Below are positions 10,813 through 23,420 of a DNA stretch of 64,000 nucleotides, one piece after another (the stretch's first letter is position 1; the number at the start of each line of letters is the position of its first letter). The notes under the pieces were generated by a model. The model did not search any database and was not told the DNA's origin. It was given only the letters and a program-made list of their open reading frames with translations. The translations under genes and the position numbers were made by a program. Origin of the DNA: Terebella lapidaria (taxonomy: Eukaryota > Annelida > Polychaeta > Terebellida > Terebellidae); the NCBI GenBank assembly GCA_949152475.1, contig OX424567.1:22779402-22843401 (forward strand), written 5' to 3'.

Positions 10813-11775
10813 AGTCATAGTAGCAAGGTACCATTATATGGTTTTCTCCCTGTTCAGATGAAGACATTGTGGCCATTTAGTGATACAAAAAGTTGTTCGC
10901 TGTAATTAGTAGTTAATAACAGCTACAGGTAATCGAGTATATTGAGCCAGTATTACAATCGCCTTCTCATGCCGATGAAAAAACTAGCTTCGGCAGTTTC
11001 CGTAATCGTGACATCAGTTGAGGCAAAATGTGCTTCGATGGCTGGCCAAGAACTTAAAATACGTGAATTGGTGTCCAGCTCAAAGATGGAAAATCACTCC
11101 AAAATGCATTTGATTCAAAAGAAAACACGTTAAAACCAGCAAATACTGAACATCTTACAGTTCATCAAACTTCCTTTCCGGGTGATTAAATCGTACTAAT
11201 TCTAAATATCCATACAAGAAATACCGTATTCCCGCCATTTCACCCGTTCGCTTGAATTGTCAAACATACACCACTGGAATGAATATGCGACATGCATTTT
11301 ACCTTGCTGGCTATATGTACTTTCAGATCTGCCTCAACTGATGTCACCAACCATGTGACCCATACAAAAATTGGGATCAATTGGCCTATCAGTTTGAAAT
11401 AAATGTTCAATGTTCAATTCAATCTTGCAGTTCAAAAAACCTCCCTTCTGGGATAATAAATAGTACTGATTCTAAATATCAAGACAAGAAACGCCGTATT
11501 CCCACCATGTCACCCGTTCACTTGAATTGTCAAACATACACAACGGGAATGAATATGCGACATGCAGTTTACCTTGCTGGCTACATGTACTCTCAGTTCT
11601 GCCTCAACTGACGTCACCAACCACGTGACCCATACTAAAATCGTGATCAAAATCTGCCTATTTGATTCAATATCTAGAAACCCATTGATTGTGATTGTAA
11701 AATTCGTTCGAATTTACGGTAACTATTCATAATGGACCAAATGAAAAGCACTTTCATCGGCATGCTACTAGGTCT
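10813..11775. mobile_element. 963-bp non-autonomous DNA element at a TTAA site
   Basis: The insertion is proven by comparison: units 2 and 3 have CTTTTTAAAGATAATATG where this unit has the element. TTAA flanks both sides (10809-10812 and 11776-11779). The ends are related inverted repeats sharing TAGTAGCA (AGTCATAGTAGCA at left, AGACCTAGTAGCA as the complement at right). Inside, a segment of about 230 bp occurs twice in the same orientation (about 11160-11385 and 11425-11665). No transposase is seen. TTAA targeting suggests a piggyBac-like origin; a longer TTTAAAG duplication is also possible. Confidence 0.8.
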
Positions 11776-11779
11776 TTAA

Positions 11780-12266
11780 AGGTAATATGGTGAAAAATAG
11801 TCCAAAGTATTTGTCGTATAATTCTTTTCTCATTTGAAGTGCATGTGTAAAGATTTTGGAGGATTTTGAATGCATTTTGAACAGTTCGAATGAAACGAAA
11901 ATAAATATTAATACTTTTTAAGTGTTTTTTGTTTGATCTGAACATGGGTTGGATATGACGCACTGATGATGCTTCAGACAAGATTTATTTTTGTAGATAC
12001 ATTTATTGTCGTGATCGACTTCCCCAATATCATGCTGATGCTTCAAGTTCAGTCTGTGGAATAAATAATATACATAGATGATAGAGATCAATCTCAGAGC
12101 ATGATTGCTATAATCATGCGAGAATAGCTATTACCAAACTCCACTGATGTAATTCGAACTAATATGTATTTGCACAAGAGTTTTTAATTTGCACACGAAT
12201 TGTTATTGCATATTTTGATTAGGTTCAATTTTGTTTAATACTTATGACTGATGACTTATGATTACC
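11780..12266. other. Noncoding sequence downstream of the trefoil gene
   Basis: AT-rich sequence 3' of the trefoil gene stop codon. It is shared, with many differences, by the other two units. No gene is seen. Confidence 0.5.
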
Positions 12267-14302
12267 TCATGCTAAAGCATGGAAACACCAGACAGCATCG
12301 TGGATGCTGCGGTCGAAGCAGCAGCCCAGACATTCACACTCCTGTCTTTTGATGCCTTTCCAGCCACAATTGAGACGGTTTGCACCGGGTGTGGAATGAC
12401 AAACTGCAATAAATCACAAAACTAGTAATAGACCCAGTCAATCGCATTTGAAAAATATCAACTTTGTGTAATAGACGTGGAATCAATACCCAGTATTAAG
12501 TATTCCGTGCAAACAAAACAGGGTCCGTAATCCAATCTCATACAGAATTCATATCAGGCATACGAAATGAGAGAAAACAAAAATGACAGGGAAACTCATG
12601 AACCTCCAAAATGGCCATTAGGAGGTGAAATCAGGTGTTCCGGAACGAGTGAGCTTTTCCTGTCCAACTAGCGGCACCCGTCATGAATTCCCCAAAATTA
12701 ACATGAAAATAGATCTAGTTGCATGGCAGACATGGATTTGGTGTATTTATCAACCAGATCATGATCACGTCCATAGAATATCTTAAACGCAGCTATAAGT
12801 CTTGGTAAAACATATCCTTGTCGCAGCAGTTTAGAGACTAGCTGCGCACTTCGATAGACAAAGTCCTCATATTTGCAACTAGCTCTGGAATAGCGTATAA
12901 GTTGAGAAACAAACACAATATGCCGGTGACATAGGAATGTTGTTGCTTAGAAAAGGGAAATTGACTATGGAAAAATTGAAATCATCACGTTTGTTATATA
13001 ATCTAGTTGACATGTTACAATCATATTCAATATCCAACCTCAGGTCTAGAAAATTATCGGAGTCTGTAGTAACCTTAGTTTCAAGTTCCTTAGGGTTTAC
13101 GACTTCCAAAATATCACCAAACTTGGGATTATTTAGCGACAATACGTCATCTATTTATCGGAAAGTGAAACTAAAATTACATGTTAGTTTATTACAACCT
13201 CCTCGTTGTAAATGTTGGATAAAATCTGATTCATATGAGTATAAAAACAGGTATGCCAATAATGCTGCACAGTTGGTACCCATGGGAATACCAATTCCCA
13301 TGTATTTGTTTACTGATTCACGTACCTGCTTTCCTCTTCACATCTTCATTCCCTGGAAAAACAAAACGAGACTATGACTATGATATATACCGATTGTCCC
13401 CTAAATATGTTCTCTGATAAGGCATACAGATATAATGTGGAAAAAGGCCACATACTGTCACACCTCTGATTCCGATTTCAGAGTTAAGTGTGCGCCACTT
13501 TGTTCGATCCAACTTCTGACTTAGCCATAACATTTATTTGTTTACATTCGAGTTTTATCATGAATATCCATGGATGTAAACTATTTGCTAGATGAGTTCA
13601 TTCATATAGACATTGAACAATGTTAGGGACAAGATTCCATCCTGTTGAATCTTGAGTCCACAACCAAATGTATGTGGACAATAACGAGTTACGGTATACT
13701 TGGATTCAAGAAAGTACATCAGCCATTATTTGAGTTCTTGTTCTACAATCTGTAATTGAAACTCTAAGACCAAGATAGTATTTTCTACAACACATATATA
13801 AGGCCGATAACAGACGTCATAGAAACATCTTTTATCAATAAATCTGCACCTGCTTCATAGCAGTAGTACGTCTTCCTCCGCTCCTCCCAGCAACAGAGAT
13901 CGCCCTTATCGGTGCACTGTTGCTGATCTTTCGGTATGAATTCATCTGGAAATCCTTCGAAACACTGTCTTCTAACATCGGGATGTACAACGCATCTACA
14001 CTCTGTATAGGAAATAGTTTTGTCACTGCACAAATAGGCTGTTTTCTGAACATCACACCCAATCTGCCTATTTTGTAGGACCTATTTTATACAGCATAAA
14101 CTTGACATGAGGTGTAGAAGCAATAGTTTTGTACGCTAACACACCCCTAAATTGCATCACCAGCAGTCCATACCTTTGGCGCAGTACCTGTCGCTCTCGT
14201 CCTCGTTGTTGCTGCAGCCGCCATTGCCGTCACACATCCAGCTAATGGGCACACACTGTCCGTCATCACACTTGAGTTGGCCTGCGTTACACGGCGGCTC
14301 AC
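12267..14302 (-). CDS. LDLa plus double P-type trefoil protein, 3' exons, copy 1
   Basis: Three minus-strand exons. 14174-14302 (129 bp, phase 1-1) encodes an LDL-receptor class A module: CNAGQLKCDDGQC, WMCDGNGGC, NNEDESDRYC. 13850-14038 (189 bp, phase 1-1) encodes a trefoil-like module: CRCVVHPDVRRQCF, CTDKGDLCCWEERR, YCYE; the usual Gly after the second Cys is Phe. 12267-12403 ends with stop TGA and encodes a classical trefoil: RLNCGWKGI, ECECLGCCFD, VWCFHALA. All introns join in phase 1, as expected for extracellular modules. Trefoil and LDLa domains occur in secreted mucosal proteins, so a secreted product is inferred. The signal peptide exon is not found; a phase-1 donor near 14989 could belong to the preceding exon. 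A Penelope-like fragment lies in the intron before the last exon. Confidence 0.85.
12471..13300 (-). mobile_element. Penelope-like element, 5'-truncated and decayed
   Basis: Begins at the same 3' terminus (ATAGACGTGGAATC in plus orientation) as the other copies here and carries the reverse transcriptase C-terminal part in several broken frames (KRDDFNFSIVNFPFLS, HHDLVDKY-type motifs). It stops inside the reverse transcriptase gene. Units 2 and 3 lack it at the matching site (TTTGTGTAGGTTTG), with a probable TGTA duplication at 12467-12470 and 13301-13304. It is older than the 28867-31484 copy. Confidence 0.85.
13301..13849. other. Intron sequence with a unit 1-specific 190-bp segment
   Basis: Intron between trefoil exons. 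About 190 bp (roughly 13430-13620) have no counterpart in units 2 and 3; no terminal repeats are visible there, so it may be an insertion here or a deletion in the others. Confidence 0.55.
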
Positions 14303-15908
14303 CTTAGAGGAAATAGCGCGGTAGAGTGGTGTCAAATTACATATGAAATGATCTTGCATTGATTTGAGGATAATGAGACTCTTTAGTAAGACCACACTAA
14401 CCTATCTGACAATGACAGATGGTCCAAAGCACCGAGGCGAGGCTGATAAATACCACATGTTTGACCGCTGCAATGAACGTACATGCAAAGTAATTGTATT
14501 TTCAGTGATCAGTCTGATTACATATGCATCGTCCAGTAATTGGGCCGTTTGCATTTGTGTGTGCGTTTGATGCCAAAACGTTCCGGTTAACCCCAAAAGT
14601 TGGAATGTTAATAAACATAATATTCACACACACACACAAAACACTGTAACTGATATAAACACGTTTCTTAAATGCAATAATAATTTGCTTATTTTTTACA
14701 ACTGCTTTCTGAAGATACCACATTGATAGGAGCAATCACTGAATATGCTAATTACAACTACACAAATATCATAAGCAAGGGAATCGCTAATTTTGATTGC
14801 GCATATGTTGATAAAATTGTAGATACTTGATCCATCGAACAAATCACAAGCGAACAACTTTTCTAATATCTCAATCGAACATCTATATCAAAACGTACAC
14901 TGTTGTCTTCATGGTCGGAGAGTGTGCAATCTATAGTCAGTTAATAACACACTTCAAAACTCTTGAGAAAGTATATTAAATGACGTACCTGTGATCATCT
15001 TGTCATCAATTCTTTCTTTCCGTGATAAATGAAGTTTGAATGTGTGATGGAAAAGTTTGAAATTAGATGTCACCAGAAACCAACATGAGAAATGAACAAA
15101 ATTGGACGTCTTTTAAGGCATCAGTCGACGTGGGAACACTATCAGAGGGCGTTTTTAATACCATGTCGAGTAGTTTAGAAATTCGGCCGATGACTCCTCG
15201 CACCAGATTCCATCCATCAAGTATGCACGATGGAAAACAATATTTCACGGAAAACATATATCGTGCATTTTTGTTGTATTCGTGGCTGCACTACACATGC
15301 ACACGGCACCAGGTGGTGTTTTCATTGTAATTGTTGTCACATCATGGTAGGTGTAATGGACATTAAAGCTTGATTAAACGTTGTTATTTCAGGTAATCGA
15401 CATGGGGTATCAATCAAACAGGCTATTAATTTACCCCCCCCCCCTTATTCAGAAAAAAACGAATCTGTCAGTTTGAAATACAAATGAATGTCAAGGGCTT
15501 GTATTCCTAGTAAGCGCTTCATTCTGCATTTCCGAAGGTAAATTCACATGATATGTGAACAATTATTTCCCTGAGAGTAAAATATAAAAATATCACTGAC
15601 GACGTGAGTTATTACATGTGCTATTATGCATGGCTACTGTCTCATGAAATATATGCAAAACGTGTCATCTTCGAGTACATTGTGTCCAGCATTATCGTCG
15701 TTCCAATATTTGACACATTTCGGTGATTTAACATTTCATAGAATTCTGTGCTCAACCACGTGTTTCCATTAATTATATTTCAACATAACTTTCATTCAGA
15801 ACATGTTTGTGGCCTAATCTGGCTTGGAAATAGGTATGCGTGTCATACGGACATTGCATACCGAGTAATTCACCAGCACACCGTATGGTTATGCATGTGA
15901 CCACTTAC
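14303..15908. other. Upstream region of the trefoil gene, no clear exon
   Basis: Contains a short CA tract (about 14626-14640), a C-run near 15435, and a minus-strand donor-like CACAG/GTACGT at 14989 that is phase-compatible with the LDLa exon. The 5' side of that possible exon is not resolved. Positions 15067-15190 differ from the unit 2 counterpart more densely than surrounding sequence. Confidence 0.4.
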
Positions 15909-16042
15909 ACGTAGTCGATGCGAAGAGGAAGTTGGAAACCTCGCCCAAAGTTTACCATGTATTCACAGATTGTTTCACCAGCACATAGTTTATGGTCGAA
16001 ACCACTACCGTCAAATGTGCTCTCTTTAGAGAACTTGATATA
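15909..16042 (-). CDS. Candidate exon of unknown function, copy 1
   Basis: A 134-bp open stretch on the minus strand between an AG (CATATCTACTAG) and a consensus donor GTAAGT. It reads YIKFSKESTFDGSGFDHKLC ... EYMVNFGRGF ... RIDYV. The strong donor and three codons for Cys or Trp-like spacing are the only support; the domain is not recognised, and an open plus-strand frame overlaps it. It could be a 5' exon of the trefoil gene or chance. It is identical in unit 2. Confidence 0.3.
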
Positions 16043-16947
16043 CTAGTAGATATGACCGTGAGCGCTAAAGATCATACCAGGTCTATTTACCAGATTACCA
16101 GTCCTTTCCGTGGCTATACAAATGTAAGTATAAGCGATACCATCAAGAAACATGTCCCTATCGTCAAGAATTTCCCACACAACCTCAAAAATTTAGAACC
16201 GATAATGTCAATTATTTATTCACCGCTGTGCAGCGAACAATGGGTGCTACATTTAATATATGGTTTCCAATAGCAAAAAAAAAATCATATCTGGAAGTGT
16301 AGGGTGTGCGGTAGGTCATGTGGATGTTATTTTAGTTTTTAGGTTACTGGACCGTTGGTGCGATAACATATTTTTAAAGGTGAAACCCTCTCATGACCCT
16401 CCAACCAGAAAAAAGTGAACAATCATCTACTTACTGTATTTAACAACAATATGATGGTCCCACACAAAACTTTTACTGTATGGAAAACACTTTCCATAGT
16501 GACAATTTAGATTTCAGATAGTCCTGTATCGCGAATACAATTGCCCATATCTCGCCAGCAATCACATTGTCAGGCGCTTAAACGTGCACAAATCCTTTCT
16601 AAATATCAAACTCCAACAACAGGCAAGTATATAATTACGTCACGCGGAAATCCAAAATCCCTCTTGTAGGGGATAAATTGAGTTTTTTTCGAAATGCGTG
16701 AGCAGTCATTGTACCATATACAGACAAAGGCAAATTTAAAGAATTTATAAATGCAAACCAATTTCTGAGCATATGTCTAATTTTGCAGCACTTTTCAAGC
16801 AGATTATGATGGCGCTGGTAAGTTGTTTTTGGGTTTACCAGATTGGATGTTACCTGTCAAAGTACTGATCGTATTCGCATTATCAATAGGTATATGTACA
16901 GTTGTGAAAGGTGAATCACCTTTACCCCGTCCTTAGCCATCTTTGCC
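16043..16947. other. Noncoding sequence, unit 1
   Basis: No exon or transposon end recognised. It is nearly identical to 34875-35779. Confidence 0.45.
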
Positions 16948-17866
16948 TTTCGCTCTACGACTGACCGTTTCTGAGATACGGCAAACAGGAAGTGCTGAGT
17001 CCTCAAAAAAAAATTCGACACCAGAAGTCGTCTCGACGCAAGATACCCTCTAGACTAGTTAGTCTAGTGCCAGGAGGCCGGAATTGAGCTCCGTTTCGCT
17101 CTACGACGCACCATTTCCGAGATACGGCCAAACAGGAAGTGCAGAGTCGGCGAAAATAAATTCGACACTAGGGGTCGTCTCGACCCAAAATACCCACTAG
17201 ACTAGTTTGTCTAGTGCCAGAAGGCCGGAATTGAGCTCCGTTTCGCTCTACGACGCACCGTTTCTGAGATACGGCCAAACAGGAAGTGCCGAGTCGGCGG
17301 AAAAAAATTCGACACCAGGGGTAATCTCGAACCAAGATACCCCCTAGACTAGTTTGTCTAGTGACAGGAGGCCGAAATTGAGCTCCATTTCGCTCTACGA
17401 CTCACCGTTTCCGAGATACGGCCAAACAGGAAGTGCCGAGTCGGAGAAAATAAATTCGACACCAGGGGTCGTCTCGACCCAAAATACCCACTAGACTAGT
17501 TTGTCTAGTGCCAGAAGGCCGGAATTGAGCTCCGTTTCCCTGTATGATGCACAGTTTCCGAGATACGGCCAAACAGGAAGTGCCGATTCAGCTAAAAAAA
17601 AAATTGACACCAGGGGTTGTCTCGACCCAAAATACCCATAAGCCTAGTTTGTCTAGTGCCAGGATGCCGGAATTGAGCTCCGTTTCGCTCTACGACGCAC
17701 CGTTTCCGAGATACGGCCAAACAGGAAGTGCCGAGTCGGCGAAAAAAAAATTCGACACCAGGGGTCGTTTCGACCCAAGATACCCCCTAGACTAGTTTGT
17801 CTAGTGCCAGGAGGCCAGAATTGAGCTCCGTTTCGCTTTACGACGCACCGTTTCCGAGATATGCAT
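16948..17866 (+). repeat. About 147-bp satellite, six to seven copies, unit 1
   Basis: Each unit begins TTTCGCTCTACGACGCACCG, continues GAGATACGGCCAAACAGG, has GTCGTCTCGACCC and CTAGACTAGTTTGTCTAG (an inverted repeat), and ends GGAATTGAGCTCCG. Spacing of starts is 146-149 bp. Open frames through it are repeat-derived. Confidence 0.9.
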
Positions 17867-18660
17867 GAAAGCCTCAAGGATGAATCAGCAAAAATTCTTC
17901 CGAGCTCTAGGTCAAAGGTCGTTCGACGGAGTGATCCCAAAATCAATAGGGTTCTTCCTTGGTGGTATATGAACTCCCATGCAGAGAATTCTTGCCATTG
18001 CATGAATACTTTTTGAGTTATTGCTCGGAAACCAAGTCTCAAAATCAACCTTGATTTCATCCTCACGGACCTCACGGACCCCGGAGCCGCCTTCAAAACA
18101 ATAGGGGTCCTCCATGTAATATTTCTGACCAGTGGTGTAAATTTGGACAAGATCCGTTCAGGCGTTCCCGAGTTATTGATCGGAAACCAAAACGGCGGAA
18201 AGTAAAAAAAAAAAAAAAAAAACAGACAAAACCATAAGGGCATTTCAGGCCGAAATGCCCTAATAATGGCTATTAACACGATTTGGGCTGAAAAAAAATT
18301 TTGTCGACCTGTTAAAACTTCAAAATGGCTGCCAAACACAGACCAAAGATTCAATGGCAAACAAATATATCACATAGGTACAAAAAGGGAATCTTTTGAA
18401 ACAGAAACTGAAGAGTTTTTGAGTAAATTTTCGTCAAAGTCGGAATCTTTTGAAACAGAAACTGAAGAGTTTTTGAGTAAATTTTCGTCAAAGTCGGAAA
18501 TCGGTAGTTTTTCGTCTAAAACGGCTGCCATTTTTAACAAATTGTGAACACGTTAAATTTGTGCAAAATTTCAGAAAAATTCACCCCTAAACTTTACCGG
18601 TAAATATAAAATTGTTCATGCTGTACGGACGGACGGATGGACGGACGTGCGTACGGCTAG
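17867..18660. repeat. Dispersed repeat with hairpin and 54-bp duplication, unit 1
   Basis: Includes an A-run (about 18207-18225), a hairpin with arms GGGCATTTC/GAAATGCCC near 18240, a 54-bp segment repeated twice (about 18389-18497, GAATCTTTTGAAACAGAAAC), and a GGACGGACGGATGGACGG tract near 18625. The hairpin recurs near 37080 and 61190, so this is part of a dispersed family. Confidence 0.65.
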
Positions 18661-19320
18661 ACCCTTGTGTGGCCCTTACATGTTAAATTTCCTATCTGAA
18701 TTAGCCACACAAGTACCCAAAATAGACATAAAAAAAGAACTTCACTCACGAACAGGTATTGTGTGGCTTCTTCAGTCACACAAGTCTTGATCATAGTCAT
18801 ACAACATGTACAAGTATACTCTCCATGCCAATAGGTTGCCAATAGGTTATCGGACCATAGTTCCGGCAACCTAAAAATTTAGCTTTCACAAAATTTTAAT
18901 TTTATTTTCTGATTGTGGAACTAGACTGGAAACCAATACAGGGAACATTCTTTTCCATATACAGACTAGGGGTCACAGAGTTGCAGCACAAATTCTGTGG
19001 ATCCATAGTCTCCAAGGGTATGTTAATTGCAACTGTGCACCTATACAAAATTAATGCATGTACATTGAACTTCATTATGGTCATAAAATAATCATGATAA
19101 TATATTGTTCATGTTTCAATGGTCTTTATCAATATAAATAAATTAAAATAATACAGTGATTAGTATGCGCAGTTTCCTTCATTCATCAGTACATGTATTT
19201 AAACTGTTCCACAATAAATTTGATATAGAATGGGCACTAATTTATTTACTGTAAAATGTAGGAATGTGGTTTTACACTAATAACTACATGTACATGTTTT
19301 ATATACTATTAAATTTACAG
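18661..19320. other. Repeat end and intronic sequence before the protease exons, unit 1
   Basis: Holds an AATAGGTTATCGGACCATAG...CAACCTA hairpin near 18830-18872, the apparent end of a dispersed element. The remaining sequence is AT-rich. No upstream protease exon with a Cys box was found. Confidence 0.45.
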
Positions 19321-21503
19321 TTAACTGTCCCAGTTGTGGTTATTCATCAGCCAAGGAGGAGATGTTCAACAGTTTGAGTGTCCCTGTGTCAAATGTAAGA
19401 CATGCAATATGAGACAAGTGAGAAATGACATACTTTATAGTCAATAAATTCCACTTTATAGTCCCCCAAAAAAGGAATATGCTTTTACTCACATGTATGT
19501 GCAAAAATTAGCGCAGTACTGTGATTGTAATTGTTCCATATTCTCCATTGCTTCATATACTAGTATATGAAAAATCATCTTATTTGAAGTAACAACAAAA
19601 ATTTGTCCAATCAGTGATATTTATTTATGATTTTACTTGTGAAAGGTGCGTTCTCTGAAAGACGCAATTGATAATTTCTGCACAGAAGAATGTGTATTAT
19701 GCACATGTCCTGTATGTCCAAGCAATCACATGACGAAATTCACCAAAATAATGAAAGCTCCGAACTACCTCATTCTTCACCTCAAACGGTAATTCACTGG
19801 CAAATGAGATCCACTTGTTAATGAAATTATGCATGTTACTGTCGATCTGTGGCATGAAAAGCCAAAATTATGTGTATGAATGGTGATAACATTTCAAACA
19901 TTGTCAATTTGTCTCTCACAAGCCACCAAGAGAAAGTGTGATAATGTTTTCAATTCCATCTTATTTTTCAGATTCATCGGACAATTGAGAAAGTATGCAG
20001 GCAATCTTGCATTTTCAGACAGACTAGATTTGAGGACATTTTTGTCAGAGGTGAATATACTGTTGTAACATGCAAAATTATTCCTTGTTCATCATATAGT
20101 AGTATCTGATAATTAGCAATTTTTCAGTACACATATGCTCTATCTACAACCACTCCATCTATATACTAGTAAGCAAATTTGGGAATTTTCTGACCCAAAA
20201 ATATCTATTTTGACCTTTCAATGTCATCGAAGGTCAAATTCAAGGTCACCACACAAATAGACATACATGACTTCCTATTTGAAAGTGCCAATATCTAAGC
20301 TCTATTTCAAGGTGTTCTACGAGTACAGTTGTTACAACTCCCATTATGAAGGGGAAAAGTGGCAAAAATCTAGTAATTTTTTCAAACGGTTTGCCTAAAA
20401 ACGGCCCAAAAATAATAGTTATGTCTGGTGCAAAAAATGTGTTATATTACCGACCCGTCGAACAATCAAAATAGCTGCCACATGCAGAACGAAGATTCAA
20501 GGGTAATGAAAATTATACATATCATAAAGGTACATAAGGGTTATATCTTGGAAAAAGAATATAAAAAATAATCAGACAATTTTTGAGAAAATGGCTGCCA
20601 AAGTCCTAAATTGGCCATTTTTCGTTAAAAAAATAACCCCTTCTTCAAATATTTTTAGACATATTTGTGCAAAATTTCAGAAAAATCCTCCTGTAAATTG
20701 TATAGATAAAATGTGGGCGAACGACGGACGCAACGCCACAACAATAGGTTATCGGACAATAATTCTGGTAACCTAAAAAAATTAACTGCATTTGATACTA
20801 CTGCCAATACGGATCATGACTCATCTGCTTTAAGGGTACTTTCTAAAGGTTCACATTTATCATAAATATATATTTTACGTTTATATATTACAAACTATTT
20901 TCCAATCTTCCAAGTAAATTTTTCAGCAGTTGCGGTATTTATCATTATCGGTAATCTCCTGCAGTACACATTTCGTCTTAACTCGTAGTATACTTGATTC
21001 CTTGCCTATAGTGGATATGGCAGTGTTTACATTGCTAAAAGGAGTATGAATCTCAAAACATGGGAAAAGCACTAACTTTCAGTTTCAATTTTTCAAAACA
21101 CATAAATATTTCATTCATTTATGCATATGTAAGTTTAAAATTAAGTAGCTTGAAACTTCATTTCAGGTTGAATCATCAGTCATCTACAGACTATTGGGTG
21201 TCGTTGTACATTCCGGCTTCAGCATCCATGGAGGCCACTACCACAGCTACGTACGCCATGGAAACCTCTGGTACAGAGCTGATGATATCCAGGTACATGC
21301 ATTTGTATCTTACTTGTAATTATATTGATGTTAGTGCACCTTTCATTCGTATTTGTGATGCAAAATTCCATAAGCAAGATAAGATTATAGACGGTACACA
21401 TGTTGTAGCTGACACTTTTTTTTGGCAGGTCAAAGAAGTTCCTCTACTGGAAGTGCTCAATTCTGAAGCGTACATGCTGTGGTTTGAAAACAATTCAGAT
21501 TGA
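19321..21503 (+). CDS. Ubiquitin-specific protease, C-terminal half of catalytic domain, copy 1
   Basis: Five exons with consistent phases: 19321-19394, 19646-19788, 19972-20050, 21167-21292, 21429-21503 (stop TGA), about 165 residues. In order: zinc-ribbon start NCPSCGYSSAKEEMF with LSVPVSN; LKDAIDNF; CTCPVC; NYLILHLKRF; then the His box YRLLGVVVHSGFSIHGGHYH with SYVRHGNLWYRADD; and the terminal NSEAYMLWFE. This matches USP (peptidase C19) catalytic domains, closest in style to the USP36/42 group. These enzymes remove ubiquitin from proteins. The N-terminal part with the nucleophilic cysteine is not visible upstream, so this is a 3' fragment, or the 5' exons lie outside the duplicated unit. 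Codons remain open and splice sites intact. Confidence 0.85.
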
Positions 21504-22900
21504 AAAAGTACATTATACATGTACTCTATTTTTTTCAACTCCTTTATACCATATTTGTTGATATTTGTACAACAGCATCAGGCTGAAAACTTATATAAAT
21601 TGATTTCATATTGGGTTCAACCATAACTTTGTGAACCAATTATTATGAGAACGTAAAAGAAATTAGGTCAGAATAAGTTAGCAAAACATGAGATGACACA
21701 AAACCTCCATACAAATAAATGTTACAGTAGTCATGATTTAAAGTTCATACCATGTGACGTTCTATCAAAAACAAGTTGTAATGTCATATATATAACATGC
21801 AAATTGTTCATAAGATAGAACTTGTAACATGGTTCGGCACTCCCCCTCTATCTTTATGTGAAGGTCCACCAGATGGACTTCATAGATTCACTTCACACTA
21901 TCCCTCGATTTCCGCAACATAAAAATTTGAGCATGGCATGCAAAATTTTGCATGGAGGTTCATAAAAGAGAGGGCGATAACCCTGCTGATTTCGGACTAA
22001 ATCCATCAAACAACCTCCCTTAAATGCTCGAAAGCATATTTATTTAAGTAGTTTTCTTACGAGATCCCTGCATATCTTGGAAACAGTGCGTCAAAACGAG
22101 TCAGACTGTTTTTTTGTTGTTGTTGAGCAATATAAATGTCTTATGAATAAAATTTTAACCGGCCTGCAGTGTCATCATTTTTACCTTTTCTTGATAAGTT
22201 GTAAAATATTCTCTGACTAAATTATATAGTATACTCTGATGTAGCTGCAGGCATTGCTATCTACATTATTCCAATATTTACTGTATATATACTAGTATAA
22301 CCGTTATTCTTGTACACATGTGTACCATCAGTCTCATTAGCCATTTGTGGAAGCATGGATAACATCGTGTGTATATTTCACTGCGAGAGTTCATTTCTGA
22401 ATAAAGTCTACATGACTTATTTTGGTATGTACAATACTACATGTACATAGGTACCTATGTATTTGTTTTTGCTTGAAAGCTGAAATACAGATTACATGTA
22501 GTAAAGATAATTGTTTACTGTTTTAACAATTATCATCTGTGACATTAAATATTTTTGATTATATCAACTATATTTTTCAATTTTCAATGTCAACATATAC
22601 ATTTTGATTTTAAGATCACTATTGGAGATAAATGATCTGTCACAGCTGAAATAGGTGTTTTTCCATTTTTACAATCTGACCTAACTTCACCATTTTCGTG
22701 ATATTGTGTTTGTTCAGGATGTTTGGTGTACATGTACAGTATGTGGCCAGTAAAAGAAAAAAGTACAAATTAACTAATAATTAATGCTCTTGTGAAAACA
22801 ATAAATATCACATTTTTCTATATATTATGTATATATTATATCAAACATGTGAACTAATAAACAGAAAATCTATCGATTCAATTCTTGTTGTTTGTTACAA
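21504..22900. other. AT-rich sequence 3' of the protease, unit 1
   Basis: AT-rich noncoding sequence with several AATAAA-like signals. No further exon is recognised. Confidence 0.45.
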
Positions 22901-22959
22901 GGTGGCATATGAAAAAATTAGCCCTAGAGCTAATAAAGATTACAGGGCAATATATATTT

Positions 22960-23420
22960 TAGATCTTAGACTTTTGTCTCTCGACCTTAAAAACAGGGTT
23001 ATTTAATGGTCACGACATTATTCTACTCATATCATTTGCTATATGTTCGCAATGGATTCCTAAGCTGTAAAGTCGATAATAAACGAGATATTGGCCATTT
23101 TATGATCTGACCTTGAAAATGAGTTCAAATGTCAAATTCAAAGTCACCAGATTATTCGACATATATCATTTTATATATGTTAACTATGGATTCCTGAACT
23201 GATTCCGATAATAAGTGAGATATTAACCATTTTTTATCAGAGGGTGAAAATGAGGTTAAATTCAAGGTTGCCAGAATATTCAGCACATATCATTTAGTAT
23301 ATGTTCACTGTGGAATCCTAAGCTACAAAGTCGATAATAAGCAATATATCAGCCATTTTGTGCTCTGACCTTGAAAATATTGCTGCTTCACTGGCGACCA
23401 AGGTATACCAAATTTGTCAG
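22960..23420. repeat. AGGTCA-type 125-140 bp tandem repeat, unit 1
   Basis: About three diverged units containing GACCTTGAAAATGAG, TCAAATTCAA, ATATATCATTT, TATGGATTCCTGA and CGATAATAA. The same family is seen at 58500-59020 and 62500-63020. Confidence 0.7.

Noticed and set aside
17653-18360. Minus-strand frame of about 235 codons over the 147-bp satellite
   Set aside because: Runs through satellite units and a homopolymer; repeat-derived with no domain.
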